Shown in pieces: positions 14,965-23,100 of a stretch of DNA of 64,000 bases. Each line of letters opens with the position of its first letter. Within the stretch, counting starts at the first letter, position 1. The translations under genes were made by a program, and so were the position numbers. This DNA is from a virus, in IMG/VR virus record IMGVR_UViG_3300013127_000002, positions 23,843-87,842 of that record. One strand, given 5' to 3'. The notes beneath the pieces are model-generated. The model saw only the letters and a list, made by a program, of their open reading frames with translations, did no database searches and was not told where the DNA came from.

Positions 14965-15224
14965 CACTCTTCCACTCCTCTCTTCTCCCACCACGGGCAC
15001 GTGGTGATGATGTCGTTCTCGTGCACCATGAAGATCTTGGCTTGCATGGTCGGGAGTTCTTCTACGATCGCCCCGGGAGGAAAGACGTGGTCCCCTACCT
15101 TGTTTTTCGGGTAGACCGACCGCTTCAGGCAGGGACCGCTGTGCAGCTTTTTCGGGGGAGCGTTCTTCTGCACTTTTCTCAGGGCCCAGTAATACTTGCA
15201 GGTACCGCAGGATTTCGTCGCCAT
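14964..15224 (-). CDS. Small cysteine-rich, probably zinc-binding protein
   Basis: 86 residues from the ATG at 15224; a longer frame reaching 15440 overlaps the upstream gene and reads as shadow sequence. Cysteines are at SCGTCKYY, GPCLKR and TTCPWW, which together could ligate one zinc. The layout (N-terminal CxxC with aromatic residues, central P-C, C-terminal T-C-P-W-W) suggests a small rubredoxin- or ribbon-like fold. A DNA-, RNA- or protein-binding adaptor is possible; nothing more specific can be claimed. Confidence 0.55.
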   Translation of the reverse strand: MATKSCGTCKYYWALRKVQKNAPPKKLHSGPCLKRSVYPKNKVGDHVFPPGAIVEELPTMQAKIFMVHENDIITTCPWWEKRGVEE

Positions 15225-15229
15225 GTTGT

Positions 15230-15694
15230 TTATCCTCTCACGTGGAGTTTTGCTTTGTGCTTTGCCAGAAGACTGGTGACCGGGAGACTGTGCAGGGCGT
15301 GTGCGATTCGCCTGAACGCCGTGGCCTCGGTTTGCATGACCCCGGTCGAGACCACAATCACCGCAGTCTTGGAGCGCAGAACCATCTCCCCGGGTTCCGC
15401 GATGTAGGCAATTGTTGGGCGCAGTACTTTTATACCACATTCTCGCAGTTCTGCGCGAAAGCGCTCGTTTACTTCGTAAAGAAGTTTGGACAGGCGCTCG
15501 GAAACTTCTCCGATTTCGTCGTCATCTGCGTCATCGAGATCACCGAAACTCACGCCGAAGGAGTCTCCATCCAGCCGTACACGGAGTTCGCTCGGTGGCA
15601 TTTCGGGGTCGGCGTCTTTCTTGAGGAATTTCGGGTCTTCCTTTCCCGGTTCAGGTTCTCGGTACGGGTTGAAGATCCCTGCGGGGTTGTTCAT
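15230..15694 (-). CDS. Hypothetical protein
   Basis: 154 residues, start at 15694 with a good AAAGGAG. The N-terminal 40 residues are polar and charged; then an acidic stretch (GDLDDADDDEIGEVSERL) leads to a helical and beta C-terminal part (GEMVLRSKTAVIVVSTGVMQ). No motif recognised. Its start overlaps the end of the 15691 gene by four bases. Function unknown. Confidence 0.55.
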   Translation of the reverse strand: MNNPAGIFNPYREPEPGKEDPKFLKKDADPEMPPSELRVRLDGDSFGVSFGDLDDADDDEIGEVSERLSKLLYEVNERFRAELRECGIKVLRPTIAYIAEPGEMVLRSKTAVIVVSTGVMQTEATAFRRIAHALHSLPVTSLLAKHKAKLHVRG

Positions 15695-15906
15695 GATAGT
15701 CCTACTCCTTTCGAGAGATCAGGATCGCGGCAGTCTATGTGGACAAGTTCAAACTCTTCGAGGAAGAAAGCTCCGAGCGATGCTAGATTCAGAGGGTGAA
15801 CGCCCACATGGTCGATGATGAACGCTTGCGTTACACGATCGCCGGGTTCGAACCGCTTTCGGCATCGACCGCAGGTGGTTGAGTCTACTGTTGGGTGGTG
15901 TGCCAT
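15691..15906 (-). CDS. Small zinc-binding protein next to a terminator
   Basis: 71 residues from the ATG at 15906. TTCGRCRKRFEPGDRV gives a CxxC knuckle; later ELVHIDC supplies His and Cys, so a C-C-H-C zinc site is likely. No ribosome-binding site is visible, because the bases directly before the start are the T-run of the terminator described at 15911-15945. It may therefore be expressed weakly, conditionally on readthrough, or from a leaderless transcript. Function unknown. Confidence 0.5.
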   Translation of the reverse strand: MAHHPTVDSTTCGRCRKRFEPGDRVTQAFIIDHVGVHPLNLASLGAFFLEEFELVHIDCRDPDLSKGVGLS

Positions 15907-15910
15907 GTTC

Positions 15911-15945
15911 GAAAAAAAAGAGCGACTCCGCCGTTAAGCGGAGTC
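15911..15945 (-). terminator. Rho-independent terminator, minus strand
   Basis: Read on the minus strand, GACTCCGC, loop TTAACG, GCGGAGTC (15945-15924) form a perfect 8-bp GC-rich stem, followed by GCTC and a run of eight T (15919-15912). This is a textbook intrinsic terminator placed between the 15956 zinc ribbon and the 15691 gene. Confidence 0.9.
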
Positions 15946-15955
15946 TGCTCGGTTC

Positions 15956-16105
15956 TTACTTCTTGCCCAGATCGGCGAGAAGCTTCTTGGTGATGCGAAC
16001 CTTCGTGCCGCAGGACTTGCATACCCCGATCTCTCCGGGCATGGCCACGACCTTGGTGTCGCACTTGGGGCAGGGCACTACTTTCGAACCGGGTTGCCTG
16101 GGCAT
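15956..16105 (-). CDS. 49-residue zinc-ribbon protein
   Basis: ATG at 16105, TAA at 15958-15956, with AAAAAGGAG upstream of the start. The sequence has CPKC near residue 12 and CKSC near residue 29, separated by 14 residues, a classic two-knuckle zinc ribbon, and ends in a basic helix (VRITKKLLADLGKK). Such mini-ribbons occur in phage transcription and replication regulators, but no specific assignment is possible. It lies between the helicase and the terminator, so it closes the helicase transcript. Rejected as noise only if translation is not found; composition and start are convincing. Confidence 0.7.
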   Translation of the reverse strand: MPRQPGSKVVPCPKCDTKVVAMPGEIGVCKSCGTKVRITKKLLADLGKK

Positions 16106-16125
16106 CGTCTTTCTCCTTTTTGCTG

Positions 16126-16170
16126 GTTAATGTCCGTTAACGTCTGTTAACGGCTCATTAAGGAAGTTAA
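16126..16170 (+). repeat. Five TTAA boxes at about one helical turn
   Basis: TTAA occurs at 16127, 16137, 16147, 16158 and 16167, mostly as GTTAA(C), spaced 10, 10, 11 and 9 bases, in an otherwise GC-rich region. The stretch codes for the last residues of the helicase and abuts the leader of the 15956 gene. Regular phasing suggests a binding site for a DNA-bending or multimeric repressor protein. A similar three-box set lies at 19028-19053. Confidence 0.45.
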
Positions 16171-18421
16171 CAGCTGTAAAGAAGTTGTCAACCACGTTTT
16201 CGAATCCCAAGGATAAAACGATCATCTTTCCGTAACCTGCTGGCCCATACGGTTTGCCTGATGCGACTTTCTTTTCGAGCTTGTCCCAATTTGAGGCATG
16301 CGCTTCCGGGTTTGAGGTCGAGGTCCAGAGCCGGGTGTCCAGGATCGCAATGACCCCCTTGTCGGACGTCGAGCGGATAAGTCGTCCTGTTCCTTGTCGG
16401 AGGTCGAAGATCATCTTCGGAACGTAAACGTCGTGGAACCAACTCTTCCCCGCGCGCTTGACCAACTCCTTGATGACGGCGTCAGACTGGTTGGGGAAAG
16501 GCAGCTTGGGGATGATGACGAGTCGCAGCTTCTCTCCTACGACGTCGATCCCCTCCCAGAAACTCTTCAGCCCGAATAGCACGCTCTTGGGAGTGTTTCG
16601 GTACTCTTCTAGAAGGGCTTCCGCGCCTTCATCCTGTTGTGCGAGCAGGTTGAGCCCGTAACTCTTGAAGTGCTCTTCGGTCATTGCCTTCACGTCTCGG
16701 AGGTCTGTCCTTGCCGTGAAGAGTACAAAGGCGTCTCCGTTCGAGTACCGGCACAGCCGGAGGATCTCCATGGAGACGGCCTTCAACCAGTTCTCGTGGT
16801 TGGCCTGGTCAGACGGATTCGGGATCGGCGTGTCGTACGTGTAGCGGGGCGTGTAGAGCCGCGCCTGTCTGTTGTAGTCGAAGGGGCTCTCGTAGAAGCG
16901 CTCGACGGTGTTGTATTTGTCTAAAGTGGTGATTGTTCGGGTTCTTGGAGTCGCGGGTACCCTCGGAAGAGGTGTAAGATCCAACCCTATGCGTTTCTTG
17001 AAGTAGTCGAACTTCTTGTTCACGGCCAGCGTGGCGGAGACGAATGCCTTGGTATTGATCTTCTCCAGCGCGGCCTGTACCAGCGGGCCAATTTCGATGG
17101 GTGTTCGGATGAGGTGAGCGTCTCCGTTGCGCTCTTCGTACAGGAGAACAAATTGTTTTTCAGGATCAGGTGTCTGGAGCTGTAGGACCAACTCTTCAAG
17201 GGACTTCATCCTGCTGCACATTTTCTTCAGCTTGCTTATGCCCAGGAAGACGTGGGCCTGCGAGTACTCCCCTGTCGCAGTATTGGACATCTTGCTCATG
17301 GTGGTCTCGAACAGCGCACTCATGACTTTGAGTCGGTCCGTGTAGTCTTTCATCATGGAGGCCGCGACTTCTCGCAGCTTGTCCTGATTGATGACCTTGG
17401 AGGATGAGTCCATGTAGTCCCGCGCATACGCGGCTAAAGACGTTATGCCGTCTTGAAGTTTGGAGAGTCCTCCCAGCAGGTTCGAGGCGGACGTGTTTGC
17501 CAGATCCTCGATCATCATTTCAAGGTCGTGGTCTTCCCGGAGAATCCGCATGGATTTCTTGAAGTGGTTTACGCTGACCGTGTCTGTGTAAGCGGAACGT
17601 ACCGCTTCTTCGAAGTGGTGGGCCTCGTCTACGATGAGAATGTCGAATCTACCGAGAATCTTTTCCCCGTACCGAAGCTGGTAGGCCAGCACGTGGTGGT
17701 TGGTCACGATGATGTTGTAGTTCTTCGGTTTGGGACGACAAGCGATCCGGCACCCGCCCATGTTCGGACAATTGTCGGTTGAGATGTCTGCGAAGTGGTC
17801 GGACAGCTCAGGAAAATCGGACCGCTCGATCCAGGTCCTGAGGACCCCGTACTTCACCCCGGTAGTGATGTAGGCGAGTCTGCGTAGGAGTGCAGCACTC
17901 TTCTCCTTGTTGAAGGGGTTTTTCTTCAACACCTCTGATACGAGGTCCGGACAGAGATAGTTAGTCTTGCCTTTGATGTTGATGAAGTTGAACTTTCCGT
18001 CCGTTTCCGCGTCGAGAGATTCCTCGTCTCCTTCGGTGTTGTTATCGAAGCTGGCGGCAACGTACGGCATCTTCTCTCTCAGAGTTGGCAAGTCCTTGTC
18101 GTAGAGCTGGTGTTGCAGGGTTTTCTTGGCTGTGGCGATGACCAGTCTCTTCCCGGACAGGATTCCGGGGACCAGGTAGCCGTAGCTCTTTCCGATGCCC
18201 GTACCGCCTTCGGCCAGGAGGATCTCTCCGTTATCGATCGCGTGCTCGATGTCCACAGCCAGCCGGTACTGTCCTTCTCTTTTTTCTTTTCCGATGCTGA
18301 ACTTTCCGTCCCGGAACACGTCATCGGCGGTTGTGCTGAATGGTTTTCGGCAGATGGTGCACAGCTTGATGTCTTTGGCTCCGTCCCACGGCAGGACCAG
18401 GCCGCACGTTTTACAAATCAT
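16127..18421 (-). CDS. dinG: DinG/XPD-type superfamily 2 DNA helicase
   Basis: 764 residues. An N-terminal zinc knuckle pair (CKTC at residues 3-6, CTIC at 21-24) is an addition to the usual fold. Walker A is GGTGIGKS (72-79), the DEAH box is at 265-268 (IVDEAHHF), and motif VI is QGTGRLIRS near residue 676. Cysteines at about 157, 218, 224 and 228 lie between motifs I and II, where XPD/DinG proteins bind a 4Fe-4S cluster. Known members unwind DNA 5' to 3' at the expense of ATP and act in repair or replication-fork maintenance. Its start overlaps the stop of the uracil-DNA glycosylase gene (ATGA), supporting a joint repair or replication role. dinG is used as a family name. Confidence 0.85.
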   Translation of the reverse strand: MICKTCGLVLPWDGAKDIKLCTICRKPFSTTADDVFRDGKFSIGKEKREGQYRLAVDIEHAIDNGEILLAEGGTGIGKSYGYLVPGILSGKRLVIATAKKTLQHQLYDKDLPTLREKMPYVAASFDNNTEGDEESLDAETDGKFNFINIKGKTNYLCPDLVSEVLKKNPFNKEKSAALLRRLAYITTGVKYGVLRTWIERSDFPELSDHFADISTDNCPNMGGCRIACRPKPKNYNIIVTNHHVLAYQLRYGEKILGRFDILIVDEAHHFEEAVRSAYTDTVSVNHFKKSMRILREDHDLEMMIEDLANTSASNLLGGLSKLQDGITSLAAYARDYMDSSSKVINQDKLREVAASMMKDYTDRLKVMSALFETTMSKMSNTATGEYSQAHVFLGISKLKKMCSRMKSLEELVLQLQTPDPEKQFVLLYEERNGDAHLIRTPIEIGPLVQAALEKINTKAFVSATLAVNKKFDYFKKRIGLDLTPLPRVPATPRTRTITTLDKYNTVERFYESPFDYNRQARLYTPRYTYDTPIPNPSDQANHENWLKAVSMEILRLCRYSNGDAFVLFTARTDLRDVKAMTEEHFKSYGLNLLAQQDEGAEALLEEYRNTPKSVLFGLKSFWEGIDVVGEKLRLVIIPKLPFPNQSDAVIKELVKRAGKSWFHDVYVPKMIFDLRQGTGRLIRSTSDKGVIAILDTRLWTSTSNPEAHASNWDKLEKKVASGKPYGPAGYGKMIVLSLGFENVVDNFFTAVNFLNEPLTDVNGH

Positions 18422-18981
18422 TTTCCTCCTAGTGCGAGCCTGTGTGCTCGACTAATGTGTCGTAGAAACGCAAAGTAGATCTCGTCGGACGAGTGCCGGG
18501 AAACGTACGACGGGTGGAACGTGAGAATGGCGGTGATGTCACCCCGGTAGTAGACGACTTTTCCGCTGTTATCCACAACTGGAATCCTGTGCGGGTTTTC
18601 TCCCAGGATGAACGCCTGTGCGAACCTTCCCAGGGCGACAATGACCTTTGGCTTTACGGCGGAAAGTTGCTTGACCAAGAAGGGTCGACAGTTGTTCAGC
18701 TCCTCGTCAGTCGGGTTCCTGTTTTCGGGTGGCCGGCACTTTACACAGTTGAGGATGTTGTACTCTCCGGGTTTGAATCCTACCCGGGACATGCAGGATC
18801 TCAGCAAGGTTCCGGCACGGCCGATGAATGGCACACCTTGTTCGTCTTCTTTCTCCCCCGGGGCCTCCCCGAGAAAGACGCACGGCGCGGGGACTGCTCC
18901 TTCCCCGATCACGACGTTCCGTCTCCCGAGGGCCAGCTCGGGGCACTTCTGGCAGGTTAGCATCTGCTCGGTGAGCTTCAT
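18418..18981 (-). CDS. Uracil-DNA glycosylase, family 4 (Fe-S type)
   Basis: 187 residues. Motif A is GEAPGEKEDEQGVPFIGRAG (about residues 38-57) and the C-terminal motif is HPSYVSRH, both typical of family 4 UDGs and the related N-terminal domain named after phage SPO1 DNA polymerase. Cysteines at 10, 13, 82 and 98 fit the 4Fe-4S cluster pattern CxxC...C-x15-C. The enzyme removes uracil from DNA and starts base excision repair. It is the first gene of the minus-strand block, fired from the divergent gap at 18982-19068, and is coupled to the helicase gene. Confidence 0.88.
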   Translation of the reverse strand: MKLTEQMLTCQKCPELALGRRNVVIGEGAVPAPCVFLGEAPGEKEDEQGVPFIGRAGTLLRSCMSRVGFKPGEYNILNCVKCRPPENRNPTDEELNNCRPFLVKQLSAVKPKVIVALGRFAQAFILGENPHRIPVVDNSGKVVYYRGDITAILTFHPSYVSRHSSDEIYFAFLRHISRAHRLALGGK

Positions 18982-19068
18982 TTGGTGACCCTCCTTGGTT
19001 GGCGCTTGTCTTTTACCACAGAATATCTTAAAGCTTGGTTAACCCCTCTTTAACAAGGAGATATTCAA
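18982..19068. promoter_or_regulatory. Divergent control region between repair block and tail genes
   Basis: This 87-base gap separates the leftward repair/lysis block from the rightward tail block. It contains GGAGGGTCACC before the minus-strand start, AAGGAGATATTC before the plus-strand start, and three TTAA boxes at 19028, 19039 and 19050, eleven bases apart. The middle box is the palindrome GGTTAACC. A TTAAAG/CTTTAA pairing also spans it. Promoters in both directions should lie here, but no strong -35/-10 pair is clear. The TTAA phasing recalls the set at 16126. Confidence 0.45.
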
Positions 19069-19719
19069 ATGGCAGATCCCACCACCAAGGCGCCGCCCCT
19101 CATCGGGCATTTCGACGGACAGGCTCGCGGACCGCAGCAGAACTCCCCGCGCGTACCGCGCAAGGAACCGCCATCAGGGGAACCGAATGACCCGGCGGAC
19201 AAGGCCGTCCAAGAGACCATGGACATTGTCGACAAGCAGATCCTGGAACCCATGATCAAGGAAGGTACGCCGGAAGGGGTTGCTGAGACCTACGAGGAAG
19301 GGCTGAAGAAGGTCGGGCTGACACTGGCGGATGCCCGGGCCATCATGGAGCAGGTTCTCGTCAACAACTTCTACGAAGAGACCTACTACATCCAGAGCCT
19401 TCCGGTGACCTTCAGGACGCGGAGCTACCACGACACCGTGCGGCTTCACAAGTTCCTGACTGCGGAGAGCCCGGTCTACCAGGCGAGCATCCAGGATCTC
19501 ATTGCCCGACACAACCTGGCGGCGGCGCTCAAGAAGTACGGGGACCGGGAATTTGCGTTTCCGGATGATGCATCGAAGGCGGAAGATGCGTTCGACGAAC
19601 GGATGACCTTCGTGGAGAGTCGGGTCGAGCACGTCACTACACGCCTCATGAAGCTGGCCTACAAGTTCGACGAGAAGCTGACGAAGGTCTTCGCTGACGG
19701 GGCTCCCCAGGATTTTTGA
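19069..19719 (+). CDS. Tail assembly chaperone, upstream part
   Basis: 216 residues from ATG 19069, six bases after AAGGAGATA. The N-terminal 45 residues are Pro/Gly/Lys-rich; the rest is helical (EGVAETYEEGLKKVGLT, RLHKFLTAESPVYQASIQDL). Position immediately before a -1-frame gene and the tape measure is the hallmark of phage tail assembly chaperones (lambda gpG/gpGT), which coat the tape measure during assembly and are not in the finished virion. The stop (TGA 19717-19719) sits in GATTTTTGA, where a -1 slip would join it to the next frame. Identification rests on gene order and frameshift, not on sequence homology I can see. Confidence 0.65.
   Translation: MADPTTKAPPLIGHFDGQARGPQQNSPRVPRKEPPSGEPNDPADKAVQETMDIVDKQILEPMIKEGTPEGVAETYEEGLKKVGLTLADARAIMEQVLVNNFYEETYYIQSLPVTFRTRSYHDTVRLHKFLTAESPVYQASIQDLIARHNLAAALKKYGDREFAFPDDASKAEDAFDERMTFVESRVEHVTTRLMKLAYKFDEKLTKVFADGAPQDF
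19711..19719 (+). other. Probable programmed -1 frameshift site
   Basis: The upstream frame reads CAG GAT TTT TGA. A -1 slip of the Phe-tRNA on the T5 run puts TTG AAC GCG in frame, which is exactly the frame of the 19716 gene. The downstream gene has no ATG/GTG near its beginning and only a poor ribosome-binding site, so it is most simply made as a fusion of about 357 residues. Confidence 0.65.
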
Positions 19720-20138
19720 ACGCGGCAACGGGGCAGGTTAGAGCGTATGCATTTCTGCATAACGCTCCGTTGCCGGATGCAGGGTCATTCCAGGAACGAC
19801 TTCTCAACGAGGTCATCGTTCGCGAGCGCAACGCGCAGTTCGCGATGGTGTCCTTGATGGCTCGTTTGCTGGGTACGATCGCCGGGATCCAGCCGAAATC
19901 GATGGTGCTCCTGCTCGAAGAGTATAGGGAAGAACTCTTCCAGTTGCGCTATAATCCAAGGTACAGGAGCGTCAGTCGAGTCCTGGCTGACATGGAGATG
20001 TCGAAGGCGGCGGAAGAGACTCGGATGATGCGGCGGGTTGCGGCCATGACGATTTCCGACGAGGAACTCGAAAAGTTCCGGCGGGATTCGCGCGAGAAAG
20101 CCGAAAAGAAAAAGAAGAAGAAAAAGGCTAAGGGCTGA
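19716..20138 (+). CDS. Tail assembly chaperone, frameshifted C-terminal part
   Basis: 140 codons, open from TTG 19716 to TGA 20136-20138. The protein is helical (LLNEVIVRERNAQFAMVSL, MVLLLEEYREELFQLRYN) and ends in a Lys/Glu-rich tail (EKAEKKKKKKKAKG). There is no ordinary start codon near the beginning, which supports expression by -1 frameshifting from the 19069 gene, as lambda gpT is made as gpGT. Its T-like part would contact the tail tube protein. TTG initiation coupled to the upstream stop is the alternative. The stop overlaps the tape-measure ATG (TGATG). Confidence 0.65.
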   Translation: MNAATGQVRAYAFLHNAPLPDAGSFQERLLNEVIVRERNAQFAMVSLMARLLGTIAGIQPKSMVLLLEEYREELFQLRYNPRYRSVSRVLADMEMSKAAEETRMMRRVAAMTISDEELEKFRRDSREKAEKKKKKKKAKG

Positions 20139-23100
20139 TGCCGTACGACGATACTACTACGAACTCAATGCAGGTTAGTCTGGGTCTGACTCCGGGATGG
20201 ACACCGCCTCAGCCGATGTTCGTTCCCCCCGCGATGGCGGCGCAACAGCTTCAGAATCAGGCCAGCCAGCAGTTGGCGGCGGGGACGGCGATGACGCGTC
20301 TTCCGTCTGCGGCCCCGGTTGGGCTGTTCAACCAGCAGTTCCAGCAGCAGTTCCAGGGCATCCAGGCCCAGCAGTCCTACAACCCGTACATGGCGCAGGC
20401 CCTGTCGGGGAACATGCTCGGTGCGGGAATGGGGGCTATGGGAGGGTACTCTCCCGGGATGTTGCCCTCTCCTCTCATGATGACGCCACCGTCTACCGGA
20501 GCCTTCCGGCCCATGCCGCAGTTGTCGATGTCCCCGATCCCGCCCCAGCAGGTAGCACCTATCATGCCAGGGCCGTTTGTACCCCGGCTTCCGCAGCCGA
20601 TGTTCCAGACGGCGTGGGACCGGGAGCTTCAACAGCGAGACTTCCGGGAGGATAAACTCTATTCCATGGCCTCCCAGGCACCCAGAGGCATGGGCATGGC
20701 CGCGGGGTTTGGTGCTGGAGCCGCGGCCGGCGCCGCGGTAGGTGGGATGTTCGGCGGGGTTGGTCGGGTAGTAGGGGCGTTAGGTGGAGGTGCCCTCGCA
20801 GGGATCAGCGGTTTTGCAGGGTCTGCGGGGGAGATGGCGATGTCCCCGATGCGGCCGTCCCTCGATGTTCACGAGATGGGCGCGTCTCTACAGAGGATGT
20901 CCCAGCAGTGGATGCTGACCGGGCCGCAGATGCATCAGCAAGGTGCGGGATTCTCCCGGTTGTCGTCGTTGCATCTGGCAGACCAGATTCGCACGATGTC
21001 CACGGAACGCGGGTTCAAGGCGGAGACGGGTGAGGCGTTCAATCGCGAAGACTTGATGAAGATCACCGAGCAGTCCGGGCGGGCCGGGCTCATGGACATG
21101 GAGCAGGGCACCGAGGCGGTGCGTAACAATCTTCGTCAGGTGAGCCGGGTTATCCGTCGTTTCATGCAGCTGACTGGGGATCCGGATGTCGTAAGTGTCA
21201 TCCGGGAGATGGGACAGATGCGTGCGTTCGGCATGTCCGTTAACGACATGGAGCGTGCAGCACAGAACATGAAGTCGTATGCTCGGGCGGCGGGTGTTTC
21301 GGTTCAGGGACTTCAGCAGATGGGTGGCGTGCCGGGTGCGATGACGTACACACAGGTGGGGCTGTCGGCCGCGTCCGGGATGGAGATGGGAAATTACGCG
21401 TTTGCGGCAGCACGACAAGCAGTAGCTACCGGCACGTACAACCCGAGAGAGCTGGCGATGATGGGCGGGGTCTCGGGTATCGCGCAGAGAAACGTGCAGG
21501 CGCAGGCGGCGCTCACGTCCATGCCTCTCTTCGGCGCTGCGGTCGGCGGGTACGGGCAGGGCGGCTGGGGAGTCAACTACGGGCAGCTTGCCCAGGTGGC
21601 CCGAGGAGGACAAGGCGGTCTCGGAGCGACCGGGATGGTCATGGGCGCGGTGCAGAACATCGGGCAGGCAGTCGCACAGGGAGGTATCGGAGCCCTGGCG
21701 GAGTTTCCGATCAGACAGCGTTTCCTCCAGGAGCAGGCGGCCCAGTCCATGCATCCTGCTCAGCAGATGGCCATGCGGTTCAAGATGGCCATGCAGACGG
21801 GTCAGACTCTCGGTTTACAAGGTAAAGCTGCTTTCACGACCGGGGCCCGGGCGCTGTACGGGGATGAAGTTGCCGAGCAGATGTTCATGGAAGCTCGCAA
21901 CCCGCAGGCGTTCCGGGAGCAGGCGGCTATGCTCCGGAGAGAGAACCAGGAGATTGCCCGGGAACAACGCGCTTCGGTCATGTCGAACGCTCCGGGGTTT
22001 GCGGATACTCTTGGACGCCGACTGGGGATCTCTACGTCTACCCGTGGAGTCTTTACTGGTGGTGGGTCTATCGGCAATGCGTTGAGCGATTTGGGTACGT
22101 CCTTCTCGCACAACGCACTCTTCCACTATTTTGAAGATGTAGAGGCTCGCAAGAACGGTGAGCGCATCAATCGAGTGTCCGCCTTGGCGGGTATCGAGAC
22201 AGAGGCACAACGCCGGAATGTAGTCAAAGCCGTCCGCGGCGGACTGTTGCAGGGTAGTACCGTAAAGAGGATGGCCGCGGGGGCACGAGGTGCAGAAGCC
22301 GAGATCGGGATGGCGCAGGCTGGTGATGTACTCTCGCTGGCGAATGCCCAGCTGGGTGACCTCATGGCAGACCAACAGACTGGTGCCAGAATGGCCAGTG
22401 CGGTAGCGGGAGTGGCGGCTTTCATTCCTATTCCTCCGCTGAGTGCTGCCATGGCCGGGATGTCTGCCGCGATGGGTGTTATGGGTCAAGAGGGCATGAC
22501 CGCCAAGGCGTACATGGAGGCTACGGGAGGTACCGAGAATTATCTTCCTAGGACTCTACAGGAAGCAGAACAGCGTAATTTTGTTATCACAGCTTCTCGT
22601 AATGTGACGACCGAAGGTATCCGCGGGATGGCTTCCGCTGTAGGTAAGAGGTTTGGTGTCGGGGAAGACAAAATGGTGTTGTCCATGGGGACGGCTGCGT
22701 CGGAGCTCGCGAAGCTGGCGAGAGGTAAAGTGGCGCTGGTTGGCCAAGACAAAAACCTATCCATGAAGGACGTTACGTCCGCGATATTCAAGGGGCTGAC
22801 CTCTACAGGCATGTCGGCAAGTCAAGCAACCGAGATGATCAAGGGGATGAGCAGAGAGCAGCTGGCGCAGTACACGGGTACGGTCATGCGTGACGCGCAG
22901 GCTCAAGGAGGAACGGAGACAGCCGCTATTTTCCAAAGGTTCAAAGATCAAGCAGGGCTTCTTACGGGAGGGGGTGTAACCGGAAAGAAACTCGAAGAAG
23001 ATCTGGCAGCGCGTGCCGCGGGATATGAGCGCATGGCGGGTTGGGGTGAAGAGGGAGATGTCGGCGCCATGACTATACGCGGTAAAGCGCGTGAGTACTC

